From Rhodocytophaga rosea (GTDB taxonomy: Bacteria; Bacteroidota; Bacteroidia; Cytophagales; 172606-1): a stretch of 64,000 bases of DNA. The DNA is taken from positions 6,424,501 through 6,488,500 of the forward strand of contig NZ_CP048222.1 in the NCBI RefSeq assembly GCF_010119975.1, read 5' to 3'. Position numbers and translations under genes: made by a program. Below the pieces are notes generated by a model that was not told the DNA's origin, searched no databases, and saw only the letters and a list, made by a program, of their open reading frames with translations. This document shows, in pieces, positions 26,139-35,229 of the stretch (positions are counted from its first letter, which is position 1; the number at the start of each line of letters is the position of its first letter).

Positions 26139-29100
26139 ATGAGTTTATCAGGAATAAGTATTAGCCGGCCAGTATTGGCTGGCGTACTATCCGTATTGAT
26201 TATTTTATTCGGTATTGTGGGATATACCTACCTGGGTATCCGGGAATATCCGGTAACCGATTCTCCCATTGTAACTGTAACCACCACCTATCCAGGTGCA
26301 AGTCCGGATGTGATTGCCTACCAGATCACAAAACCCCTGGAAGAAGTAATCGGAGAAGCCAACGGTATCCGTACCATCTCTTCTGTTTCCAGGGAAGCAG
26401 CCAGTGTAATCACCGTTGAGTTTAACCTGAATGTAGACCTGGAAGCCGCCGCCAATGATGTGCGGGATAAAGTTTCCAAAGCCATTCGTTTGTTGCCTGG
26501 AGATGTAGATCCGCCGGTAGTAGAAAAAGCCAATTCTGGGGATGTAGTGATTTTTATGGCTGTAGAAAGCAAAACCAGAAGCATTCTGGAAGTAAGCAAT
26601 ATTGCGTCTACGGTGATTAAAGAACGCATGCAAACCATTCCGGGCGTAAAACGGGTGGGGATTGCCGGTGAAAAGAAATATGCCATGCGCCTCCGCATTG
26701 ATCCGGTTAAACTGGCAGCCTATCAACTGACTCCTTTAGATATTGAGCAAGCCTTACGCAAAGAAAATGTAGACCTTCCTTCCGGCCGTATTGAAGGCGA
26801 CCAGAATGAACTTACCGTACGGACTTTGGGCCGGCTGGTGCAGGAAAAGGATTTTGATAATATGATTATCAAGCAGGAAGGTAACAGCATTATCCGTTTT
26901 AAAGATATTGGTTATGCAGAACTGGGGGCTGAAAATGAACGTACTGCGATTCTGAACAGCGGCAAAGGAAATACGCCGGTAGTAGGGGTTTTCGTAGAAC
27001 CGCAACGGGGTGCCAATGCCGTAGCTATTGCTGATGAATTCTACAAACGTCTGAAAGAACTCCGCAAAGAAATCCCACAGGAGTATGAACTAACCGTAGG
27101 AAAAGATTTTACAGAACCCATCCGGAATTCTATCAGCGAAGTGGAAGAAACGCTGTTTATTGCCTTTGGCCTGGTGATTCTGATCCTGTTTATTTTCCTC
27201 CGCGACTGGCGTTCTACTATTATCCCGGTAGTGGCGATTCCGGTGTCCATTATCTCGGCTTTCTTTATTATGTATGTGGCAGGGTATTCCATTAACGTTC
27301 TCACTTTACTGGGGCTCGTACTTGCGATTGGTCTGGTAGTGGATGATGCGATTGTGGTGCTGGAAAATATCTTTGCCAAAGTAGAAAATGGAATGAATCC
27401 GGTGCAGGCTGCTTTTACTGGCTCTAAGGAAATCTATTTTGCGGTGATTTCGACTACCATTACCCTGGCGGCTGTGTTCCTACCCATTCTTTTCTTGCCA
27501 GGAATCACTGGTAAACTGTTCCAGGAATTTGCTATTGTGGTCGCAGGTTCAGTATTGGTATCTGCTTTTGTGGCGCTTACGCTTACGCCGATGATGAGTG
27601 CCTATTTGCTCAAGCCGCATACTAAACCCAACTGGCTCTACCGCAAAACGGAACCTTTCTTTGTTCGGTTAAACAACGGCTATGAACAATCGCTCAACTG
27701 GTTTATGAAACGTCGCTGGCTTGCTTTTGCTGCCTTGGCTATAACCATGGGACTGATTTACGTAGTAGGCCGCTTGCTTCCTTCCGAATTAGCTCCTTTA
27801 GAAGACCGTTCGCAATTGTCACTGGTAGTAATGGCACCGGAAGGTTCTTCGTATGAATACACCGAGAAATACATGAATGAAGTAGCCAAATTCTCTGTAG
27901 ATTCTACCCAGGGGCTGTTTCAGAGTTATTCGATTCTGGCTTTAACTTTTGGTCCGCCTGCTCCGGTAAACGTGGCTATTCAGAATGTGTTTTTAAACAA
28001 ACCTGAAGAACGGAATACGACCCAGGCCCAGGAATTTATGCGGTATGCCCGCAATGCACAACAATTCAGAGGGGTACTGGCCTTTCCTTTACAGCCGCCT
28101 ACCATCGGAAGCCGTTTCGGACAAGCACAACCAGTGCAATATGTATTGCAAGGCACCAATCTGAAAGCCATCACCGATGTATTGCCGAAATTTATGGAAG
28201 AAGCCAGAAAAAGCCAGGTATTACTCTTTGTGGATTCAGATTTAAAAGTAAATAAGCCTGAACTGGTACTGAAAATTGACCGCGATAAAGCCGCTGAATT
28301 GGGAATTTCGGTAGCTGAAATTGCCAGAAGTTTACAATTGGCCTTAAGTGGACAACGCTATGGGTATTTCATCTTTAACGACCGCCAGTATGAAGTAATT
28401 GGGCAACTGCAGAAACAGGACAGGGATAATCCCTATGATTTAAAATCTATTTATGCCCGTACCAGAACCGGTGAAGTCGTTTCATTAGATAATCTGGTGA
28501 CCTTTGAAGAAAGCATTAGTCCGGCAGCGATTTACCGCTACGACCAAGCGATATCCGCAACAGTTTCGGCTGGTCTGGCACCAGGTAAAACCATTGGAGA
28601 TGGCGTAGCAGAAATGAATGCCATTGCTAAACGGGTATTGCCGCCTACGATTAAAACATCCTTAGCTGGAGAATCCAGGGATTTTTCGGAAAGCTCATCC
28701 AGTCTGGTATTTGCTTTCATCTTTGCCTTAGTATTAATTTATCTGGTATTGGCTGCCCAGTTTGAAAGCCTGATGGACCCCTTCATCATTCTGCTTACCG
28801 TTCCCATGGCCATGACTGGTGCTTTGATCAGCCTCTATGCCTTCGACCAGACCTTAAATATCTTTAGTCAGATTGGAATCATTACGCTGATTGGATTGAT
28901 CACGAAAAATGCCATTCTGATCGTCGAGTTTGCCAACCAGAGCAAAGAGCACGGTTTAACCATTATGGAATCAGCCAAAGCCGCAGCCGTTTCCCGGTTC
29001 CGCCCAATTCTGATGACGAGCTTAGCTATGATTTTTGGTGCTGTTCCTATCGCCCTCACTACCAGTAGCCGTAATTCGCTCGGAATTGTAATTGTAGGTG

Positions 29101-29225
29101 GTTTATTGTTCGCTGGTTTTCTAACATTATATGTCATTCCAGCGGTATATTCTTACCTCGCCAGGCCATATAAAGCCAGAGTAGTGGAGAAGGCTACACC
29201 TATTCAGGAGCCTGCGCTTGCTTAA
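26139..29225 (+). CDS. RND multidrug efflux pump, inner-membrane component
   Basis: 1028 residues, the AcrB/MexB (HAE1) length. Twelve membrane helices are arranged as one after the start, a large periplasmic loop, five more, then a second copy. The proton-relay pair D402-D403 lies in GLVVDDAIVVLENI, and K923 lies in LITKNAILIVEFAN, as in functional pumps. The N-terminal motif ISRPVLAGVLSVLIILFGIVGY is typical. It forms a trimer with the adaptor and TolC to export drugs, dyes or detergents. The ArsR upstream may control it. It is followed 62 bp later by the TolC gene. Confidence 0.96.
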   Translation: MSLSGISISRPVLAGVLSVLIILFGIVGYTYLGIREYPVTDSPIVTVTTTYPGASPDVIAYQITKPLEEVIGEANGIRTISSVSREAASVITVEFNLNVDLEAAANDVRDKVSKAIRLLPGDVDPPVVEKANSGDVVIFMAVESKTRSILEVSNIASTVIKERMQTIPGVKRVGIAGEKKYAMRLRIDPVKLAAYQLTPLDIEQALRKENVDLPSGRIEGDQNELTVRTLGRLVQEKDFDNMIIKQEGNSIIRFKDIGYAELGAENERTAILNSGKGNTPVVGVFVEPQRGANAVAIADEFYKRLKELRKEIPQEYELTVGKDFTEPIRNSISEVEETLFIAFGLVILILFIFLRDWRSTIIPVVAIPVSIISAFFIMYVAGYSINVLTLLGLVLAIGLVVDDAIVVLENIFAKVENGMNPVQAAFTGSKEIYFAVISTTITLAAVFLPILFLPGITGKLFQEFAIVVAGSVLVSAFVALTLTPMMSAYLLKPHTKPNWLYRKTEPFFVRLNNGYEQSLNWFMKRRWLAFAALAITMGLIYVVGRLLPSELAPLEDRSQLSLVVMAPEGSSYEYTEKYMNEVAKFSVDSTQGLFQSYSILALTFGPPAPVNVAIQNVFLNKPEERNTTQAQEFMRYARNAQQFRGVLAFPLQPPTIGSRFGQAQPVQYVLQGTNLKAITDVLPKFMEEARKSQVLLFVDSDLKVNKPELVLKIDRDKAAELGISVAEIARSLQLALSGQRYGYFIFNDRQYEVIGQLQKQDRDNPYDLKSIYARTRTGEVVSLDNLVTFEESISPAAIYRYDQAISATVSAGLAPGKTIGDGVAEMNAIAKRVLPPTIKTSLAGESRDFSESSSSLVFAFIFALVLIYLVLAAQFESLMDPFIILLTVPMAMTGALISLYAFDQTLNIFSQIGIITLIGLITKNAILIVEFANQSKEHGLTIMESAKAAAVSRFRPILMTSLAMIFGAVPIALTTSSRNSLGIVIVGGLLFAGFLTLYVIPAVYSYLARPYKARVVEKATPIQEPALA

Positions 29226-29287
29226 AACCAATAAACAGGCAGGGAAATAATGCACTGCCTGCTGATCAAACATATTATTTACCTATC

Positions 29288-30622
29288 ATGAAACCATATA
29301 TCATTTTTATAACCGGGTTATTCCTGCTGATTGCGTTATCTGCTCTGGCTCAGGAAAAAAAACTCACCTTGCAGGATGCAGTACATCTGGCTATTGACAA
29401 AAACCGGGATTTGCAGGTATCACGGCTGGAAATTAACAAATCAGCGCATAAAGTGCGGGAGGCCAAAGGATACGCTTTACCAACCGTTGCTGCTTCAGGG
29501 CAGTATTTACACTTTTTACAACGTCAGGTGACTTTCCTGCCTGGAAATTTTGCAGGCCTGGCAGATAACCAGATTGCTACTCTACGGGTAGGAGGTACTG
29601 ATGCCTATGTGGGTGGTATATCCCTTGTCCAGCCTGTTTTTCAGGGAGAAATTTTCTCTGGTATCCGGGCAGCCAAATTAGCTGAAAGCCTGAGTGAAGA
29701 GGACCTGGCATTCACGCAAGCTATAGTAGTAACTGAAGTGAAAAAAGCCTACTTACAGGCGCTCATTACCAACGAACAATTAAAACTGCAACAGCAAAGT
29801 ATTGCCCGCAATGAGCAGGAGTTAAAAGATTCCCGTTCCTTACTGGCCCAAGGCAGGGCTTCCAGAGTGGATACCTTACGGGCCTATATCACCATTGAAA
29901 ACCTGCGCCCCGATATTATCCGCCTGACCAATGGGGTAGAAATAGCCAAAACGGTGTTAAAAACCACCATTGGTTTACCCGAAAGTGAAGCCATTGAACT
30001 AACCGATTCGCTAAGTTACGATAGTACCTTGCCAGCTATCCTTTCGGCTACTGCCTGGGAAGAAGCCGTTACTGCCCGTCCGGAAGTAACCAGATTAGTC
30101 ATCACTGAAAAACTGAATACAGAGCAGATTAAACTGGAATCAGCATCCTATCTGCCCAGGATATCAGCCATTGGGCTAGCCCAGACACAAACACAAGCCA
30201 ACGATTTCCGCTTTGGAGACTATAAATGGCCGGTGAGCTCGTATGTGGGCCTGCAACTCTCGGTGCCAATATTTTCAGGCTTCAGAACGGCAGCCCGTAT
30301 CCAGCAGGCAAAAGTAAGCAGGTTGCAAAGCTCAACCCAGCTGGAAAATACAAGAGAATTGATCCGGGCAGAAGTAAAAATAGCCTTATCTAGAGTGGAA
30401 GAATCCAGGCGCAGAATCGAATCACAAGGGCAAACCGTATCTACTGCCGAATTAAGTTACCGCATTACCCGTGACCGCTGGAAACAAGGCATTGCTTCCA
30501 GGCTGGATTTATCTGATGCAGAACTTTCTTTGTCACAGGCGAAATCCAATTACCTGCAAGCCGTGTATGATTATTTAACAGCTACCGTAGATCTGGATAA
30601 AGCATTAGGGCGGATCAGGTAA
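29288..30622 (+). CDS. TolC family outer-membrane channel
   Basis: 444 residues. A signal peptide (about 1-21, ending LAQ) is followed by two repeated OEP halves. Recurrent helical segments such as LQDAVHLAIDKNRDLQVSRLEI, LKLQQQSIARNEQELKDSRSLLAQGRA and the matching second-half VEESRRRIESQGQTVSTAELSYRITRDRWKQG make the coiled-coil barrel. The outer-membrane strands are short and glycine-rich. It closes the adaptor-pump-TolC operon and is followed about 100 bp later by a 14-bp-stem terminator. Confidence 0.95.
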   Translation: MKPYIIFITGLFLLIALSALAQEKKLTLQDAVHLAIDKNRDLQVSRLEINKSAHKVREAKGYALPTVAASGQYLHFLQRQVTFLPGNFAGLADNQIATLRVGGTDAYVGGISLVQPVFQGEIFSGIRAAKLAESLSEEDLAFTQAIVVTEVKKAYLQALITNEQLKLQQQSIARNEQELKDSRSLLAQGRASRVDTLRAYITIENLRPDIIRLTNGVEIAKTVLKTTIGLPESEAIELTDSLSYDSTLPAILSATAWEEAVTARPEVTRLVITEKLNTEQIKLESASYLPRISAIGLAQTQTQANDFRFGDYKWPVSSYVGLQLSVPIFSGFRTAARIQQAKVSRLQSSTQLENTRELIRAEVKIALSRVEESRRRIESQGQTVSTAELSYRITRDRWKQGIASRLDLSDAELSLSQAKSNYLQAVYDYLTATVDLDKALGRIR

Positions 30623-30723
30623 ACAGATGATCAAAAATCAGTAATGGATATGTAATCCCAGAGTATGCTTCTTTGCTATTTTTGCATTGACTAAATACTT
30701 TCGAACCGTATTTGAGCCAAAAT

Positions 30724-30770
30724 TAAAAGCTGACAGAATTACATTTATTGTATAAATCTGTCAGCTTTTA
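30724..30770 (+). terminator. Hairpin terminator of the efflux operon
   Basis: TAAAAGCTGACAGA (30724-30737) and its exact reverse complement (30757-30770) form a 14-bp stem with a 19-nt loop, with the T-rich end TTTTATATT on the plus strand. It also serves as a boundary to the minus-strand gene that ends at 30817. Confidence 0.65.
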
Positions 30771-30816
30771 TATTAAATTTCATAGATGTATTGGCAATAA
30801 TGCACTTAGCACTTAT

Positions 30817-31065
30817 TTAACCTCCCGCATTGCTTTGTCCTCCTCCCCGGATAATATCAGGTATTTCCTCTCCCAATACATGAACGCCAAAGCTGATCCT
30901 GTGTGTATTCAGCAATTCAATGAATGTTGCTACATTCTCTTCTTTTGGGAGAAAAAGAAAGGCAACAGAGATTTCTCTCACCTGTAGTGAAAGGTGGGTT
31001 AGCTCTGTTTTAAGGCTGGGTGTATCCTCCAGCTGCTGTTTAAATATGGTAATAATTATCTCCAA
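30817..31065 (-). CDS. Small protein, paralog of the next gene
   Basis: 82 residues, not recognised. The pattern is alpha/beta: strand IIITIF, helix TPSLKTELTHLSLQVREI, strand VAFLFLP, helix NVATFIELLNTHRI, strand FGVHVL. A Gly-rich tail (IIRGGGQSNAGG) ends it. It is homologous to the 83-residue protein at 31178-31429: both share I-x-IF-x-x-QL-x-D, LS-x-x-V-x-x-I, a [YF]-x-P stretch and a final [IV]x[FV]G[VL]H. The order suggests a tandem duplication of a two-gene unit on the minus strand. Confidence 0.6.
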   Translation of the reverse strand: MEIIITIFKQQLEDTPSLKTELTHLSLQVREISVAFLFLPKEENVATFIELLNTHRISFGVHVLGEEIPDIIRGGGQSNAGG

Positions 31066-31177
31066 TGTTGACTTTGATAATGGAGAGTATACGCAAGGAG
31101 TTGAAAATATTTACATTTCTGGCTTAAATTTTAACATATATGCTAAAATTAATAGCCTTGTGTAACTTAAAAGCAAT

Positions 31178-31429
31178 TTACTTTTCTTCAATTTCCTTTT
31201 TTTTCGAGCCATTATTCTGATGCAAGCCGAATTTGACCTGATGATGCTCAAGTAAAGACAGTATTTCTTGGGTTTTTTTTATTTTGGGGACATACGCACA
31301 TGCGTTGCCTATGGGGGCCACTTCCTGAGACAGGCTTTCGATTTGATGAGCCAGTTGGGTATGATCTTGAAGCTGGGAGTTAAATATAACGATTACTATA
31401 TCCAATCTGTCAGTTTCCTGTTTATTCAT
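31178..31429 (-). CDS. Small protein, paralog of the preceding gene
   Basis: 83 residues from the ATG at 31429 (MNKQETDRLD). An in-frame ATG at 31498 gives a basic, less likely N-terminus. The core IVIVIFNSQLQDHTQLAHQIESLSQ is followed by a strand with YVPK and by ILSLLEHHQVKFGLH. It ends in a Lys/Glu-rich tail. It is homologous to the protein at 30817-31065, 112 bp away on the same strand. No known family is recognised. The similar spacing of strand and helix elements suggests a small ferredoxin-like or ACT-like fold. Confidence 0.6.
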   Translation of the reverse strand: MNKQETDRLDIVIVIFNSQLQDHTQLAHQIESLSQEVAPIGNACAYVPKIKKTQEILSLLEHHQVKFGLHQNNGSKKKEIEEK

Positions 31430-31499
31430 GTTCAAAAATTGCTTTTCTCCTCTCTTTATCAAAGAAATGTTGTTAATAACTCCCTGCTTGTACAACAAT

Positions 31500-31986
31500 A
31501 ATGCCGTATCTGTATAAGGCTAAACTTTCTGAAAAGATGAATGTTTTTGTTTCTGTTGGAAATGGGTGTTAATACTGATAATTACCCTGCGTACTTGACA
31601 CATAATCATACATTTTTAAAGCAAATGGTAAACTTACAACGTTTGTTGTAGACTATGTAACCTGCCTTTATATTATATCCCCTATTTACTGTTTTGCTAT
31701 ACACTCAAGTTATCGATCATTCGGGCCATCACTAAATATGAGTAACAAATCGCTATAGCGCTTATTAGATAATTTCAGTGGTCAAATACCATAAATGTGT
31801 AGTATAATAACTACATAAAAATTACAATTTTGGCAAATAATATTCTAGAAAATATTTATTAAGTGCAATATTATTAGTGATATCTATAGTATTGTAAAAT
31901 TTTTTTTGGTTTTGGCTTGCTCGTATATAGAAAAAGATTATTTTTCAATTTGATTCATCTAAACTTTTCACCTTTAATCTATCATT
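31500..31986. other. Intergenic region before the SusC-like gene
   Basis: 487 bp, AT-rich, no gene. It holds a small hairpin, TACAAC with GTTGTA, around 31637-31652. The stretch just before the SusC-like ATG is very T-rich. I see no convincing TTG / TAnnTTTG pair. Confidence 0.5.
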
Positions 31987-34900
31987 ATGAAACAAACCGT
32001 ACTACTTCAGTTAGTAGCATTGGTGCTGATGGTGTATTCACCTAATGCACTGAAAGCACAGGATAGAGCTATTACCGGTAAAGTAACCTCAGCAGATGAT
32101 GGTTCCACTTTACCTGGTGTAAACGTATTAGTGAAAGGCACAACCACTGGTACCACTACTAATGCAGAAGGAGACTACAGCATATCTGCTCCTGCCAATG
32201 CTACTTTGGTATTTAGTTTTGTTGGTCTTGTCGCACAAGAGGTTCCTGTTGGCAACCGCACAGAGATTGATGTAATCTTAGCCTCTGACGTTCAAACATT
32301 GAGTGAAATTGTAGTTACCGGGGTGGGGGTTGCCACCGACAAGCGAAAGTTGGGCATTTCGGTAGAATCCATTACAGCAAAAGATCTGCCTGCCGCGCCA
32401 ACTGCCTCTGTAGATCAGGCCCTAGTGGGAAAAATTGCAGGCGCCCAGATCTCCAGTACCAGTGGTACACCTGGCGCAGATGCCAATATTGTGCTGCGGG
32501 GCATTAATACCATTAACCGGGGCACAGCGCCTATTGTGTTGATAGATGGGATTCAGGTAGCGGCTACCAATTTAAATACCATAGACCTGAATAGTATTGA
32601 GCGGGTAGAAGTGGTACAAGGCGCTGCTTCTGCTACGATCTATGGAGCGCAGGGAGCCAATGGGGTAATTCAACTATTTACCAAAAAAGGAAAAAGCGGC
32701 CAGTTAAACATTGATGTTTCTTCCAGTGTAGCCAACAATACCTTTTTGAATGTGGGTGATTTGCGTAAGGCCAAATACCATGCGTTTGTAACAGATGCCA
32801 GTAATAATGTGATCGGTACGTCTGGTAATCCACTTGTATTAGACCCTGCCACACTGATCTACAGCGAGAATGTGCAGTATAATCCATTAAGTGTGACCAG
32901 TGTGCTCAATAAAGAGTACGATCAGAACCTGCGGTATTATGATCATTTTAATTTCTTCTTCAAGCCTGCCAATACCTATAATAATAGTATCTCTCTTTCA
33001 GGAGGAAGCGACAAAATAGACTTTATCGTAGGTTTATCCAATAACAGCCAGGAAAGCAATATTGTGGATAACGGAAGCCTTTCCAGAACCAATTTAACCT
33101 CCAATCTGGGACTTAAAGTAGCCAAAGGTCTTACCTTCCGCTCCATTACGCAACTAGCCTATACCAAAAGCACTTTGAAAAGCGACGACCGGAATATTAT
33201 GTTTAGTGTGAACAATGCCCGTCCGTTCGCCAATTTTGAGCAAAAAGACCCCGATGGGGATTATGGTTTTTACTTTGGAGATGCAGTAGGAGTAAACCAC
33301 TGGAATCCACTATACTATCAGCAGTACACCAATTCAAAGGACAACAAAGTAGATGTGATTCAGAACTTTAATTTAAACTATAAGTTTCCAAAGTTCGTCG
33401 AGTTAGATGCAAAATATGGGTTAAACTACCAGCGGCAGGAGCGAATTGTGATTTATCCGAATCAGACGGAAAACAACAACAGTGCCGCTGCGCCGGATAA
33501 TTACCTTTCAAACTTTGGGATAGATAATACCGGAGAGATTGATAATTATAGTTTCAATAAAACATTCCAGAATTTTCTCGCTACCGCAACCCTGAGTACT
33601 GATTTTGCAAAAGATTTCAGCATCAATATTCCGATCAAAACAGTTACCCAACTGGCTTTCGACTGGCGCAATACCAAATATAACCAGTATATCACCTATG
33701 GGTTAGGACTGCCCACCTATACCCCTTATACCGCCAGCCAGGCTACGGTTTTCAGAGTTCCTTCCGCAGACCCTACCCGGCAGATCAACGATGTAGAACG
33801 GGTGGGCGGCGATTATGCTGAGCCTTTTGTTACCTATGGATACCTGGTAAACCAGCGGCTTGAATTCGGGGACGTCGCAGGTATTTCCGGTGGATTCCGC
33901 AGCGATTATTCGTCTGCTTTCGGAGGAGGGTCTAAACCGTTTACTTTTCCAAGAGGAGATGCTTACTTCCGCATATCTAGCCTGGGTTTCTGGGAGAATA
34001 GTATAGCTAGTGCCGTACCTGAGTTTAAACTCAGGGTTGCTTACGGAGAAGCTGGCATCCAGCCGAGGCCATTCGACCGCTACCCAACGATCGGAACCAA
34101 AAGCCTGGGCAGTAGCAATGCCTTTTATATTCCCTATGCACAAAGCAATCCTGATCTGAATGTGGAAGTATCCAAAGAGCTGGAAGTAGGGACAGATTTC
34201 GCCTTTAGTGTATTGAAAAATACTGGCTGGCTGAATAATGTCGGCCTGGAAGTAACTTACTGGAAACGTAGTACAGACAATGCCATTTATGATGTCAATG
34301 TAGCACCTTCGGCAGGTATTGGAACCTTGAAAGACAATGCTTTCTCTCTGGAATCCCGCGGCTTACAAGCCTCTTTAAATGCCCAGATTTATAATAGTGC
34401 TACCTTTAACTGGAATTTTACCACCAATTTTGGAAAGCAAACGTCAGAGATCACTTCTACCAACGGACAGGAAATTGTGGTGCTTTCCAGTGCCGGCAGT
34501 ACCAACTATGTATTGAGGGCAGGAGAGAAAATAGGCCAGTTGTATGGATTTATTATTCTCAACCAGGTAGATGCTTTAAAACCAGATGGGACACCTCATA
34601 TTCCGGTAGATGAACAGGTAAATTATGAAGTAGCCAGCAATGGATATGTAGTGAATACAGCAACCAAACAACCTTTCTTCTCTTCGGGATTATACAGCTT
34701 CGGCGATCCGAATCCGAAATTCAATATGTCCTTCATAAACGACCTGACCTTTAAGCGGTTCCTAACCTTATCTTTCCAATTCGACTGGGTACAGGGCAGC
34801 CACTTATACAATCAGACCAAAGAATGGATGTACCGCGATGGGATTCACAGCGATTATGAAAAACCTATCACCATAGGAGGCGAAACTGGTGCCTGGACCG

Positions 34901-35211
34901 CTTTTTACAGAGGGATTTATGCGCAGCGCCAGGCAAATGGTACCAAGAATTATTTCTATGAAGATGCTTCCTTTGTTCGTTTACGGAATATTTCTGTAGG
35001 GATAGATCTGACAGGTATTATTAAAATTCCGGCATTCCGGAAGCTCCAGCTTGTTCTTTCCGGACGTAACCTGCTCACCTTTACCGATTATTCAGGCATG
35101 GACCCAGAAGCTAGTTCTGGTACAAACAGTTCTGCCTGGGACCGTGGTACAGATCATAATACCATGCCTAATTACCGTTCCTATCAGGTGGGTCTCAATT
35201 TTGGTTTTTAA
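31987..35211 (+). CDS. SusC/RagA-type TonB-linked outer-membrane transporter
   Basis: 1074 residues. A signal peptide (to about 24) is followed by a CarboxypepD-regulatory-like domain (about 27-95, GKVTSADDGSTLPGVNVLVKG), an STN-less plug with the SusC signature (SEIVVTGVGVATDKRKLG, then VLIDGIQ), a 22-strand barrel, and the C-terminal aromatic end NFGF. It imports a large or complex substrate (glycan, peptide or siderophore) using TonB energy together with the lipoprotein encoded 18 bp downstream. No glycoside hydrolase or regulator is adjacent, so the substrate cannot be inferred from context. Confidence 0.96.
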   Translation: MKQTVLLQLVALVLMVYSPNALKAQDRAITGKVTSADDGSTLPGVNVLVKGTTTGTTTNAEGDYSISAPANATLVFSFVGLVAQEVPVGNRTEIDVILASDVQTLSEIVVTGVGVATDKRKLGISVESITAKDLPAAPTASVDQALVGKIAGAQISSTSGTPGADANIVLRGINTINRGTAPIVLIDGIQVAATNLNTIDLNSIERVEVVQGAASATIYGAQGANGVIQLFTKKGKSGQLNIDVSSSVANNTFLNVGDLRKAKYHAFVTDASNNVIGTSGNPLVLDPATLIYSENVQYNPLSVTSVLNKEYDQNLRYYDHFNFFFKPANTYNNSISLSGGSDKIDFIVGLSNNSQESNIVDNGSLSRTNLTSNLGLKVAKGLTFRSITQLAYTKSTLKSDDRNIMFSVNNARPFANFEQKDPDGDYGFYFGDAVGVNHWNPLYYQQYTNSKDNKVDVIQNFNLNYKFPKFVELDAKYGLNYQRQERIVIYPNQTENNNSAAAPDNYLSNFGIDNTGEIDNYSFNKTFQNFLATATLSTDFAKDFSINIPIKTVTQLAFDWRNTKYNQYITYGLGLPTYTPYTASQATVFRVPSADPTRQINDVERVGGDYAEPFVTYGYLVNQRLEFGDVAGISGGFRSDYSSAFGGGSKPFTFPRGDAYFRISSLGFWENSIASAVPEFKLRVAYGEAGIQPRPFDRYPTIGTKSLGSSNAFYIPYAQSNPDLNVEVSKELEVGTDFAFSVLKNTGWLNNVGLEVTYWKRSTDNAIYDVNVAPSAGIGTLKDNAFSLESRGLQASLNAQIYNSATFNWNFTTNFGKQTSEITSTNGQEIVVLSSAGSTNYVLRAGEKIGQLYGFIILNQVDALKPDGTPHIPVDEQVNYEVASNGYVVNTATKQPFFSSGLYSFGDPNPKFNMSFINDLTFKRFLTLSFQFDWVQGSHLYNQTKEWMYRDGIHSDYEKPITIGGETGAWTAFYRGIYAQRQANGTKNYFYEDASFVRLRNISVGIDLTGIIKIPAFRKLQLVLSGRNLLTFTDYSGMDPEASSGTNSSAWDRGTDHNTMPNYRSYQVGLNFGF

Positions 35212-35229
35212 CTCCTAACAACGCAACAC

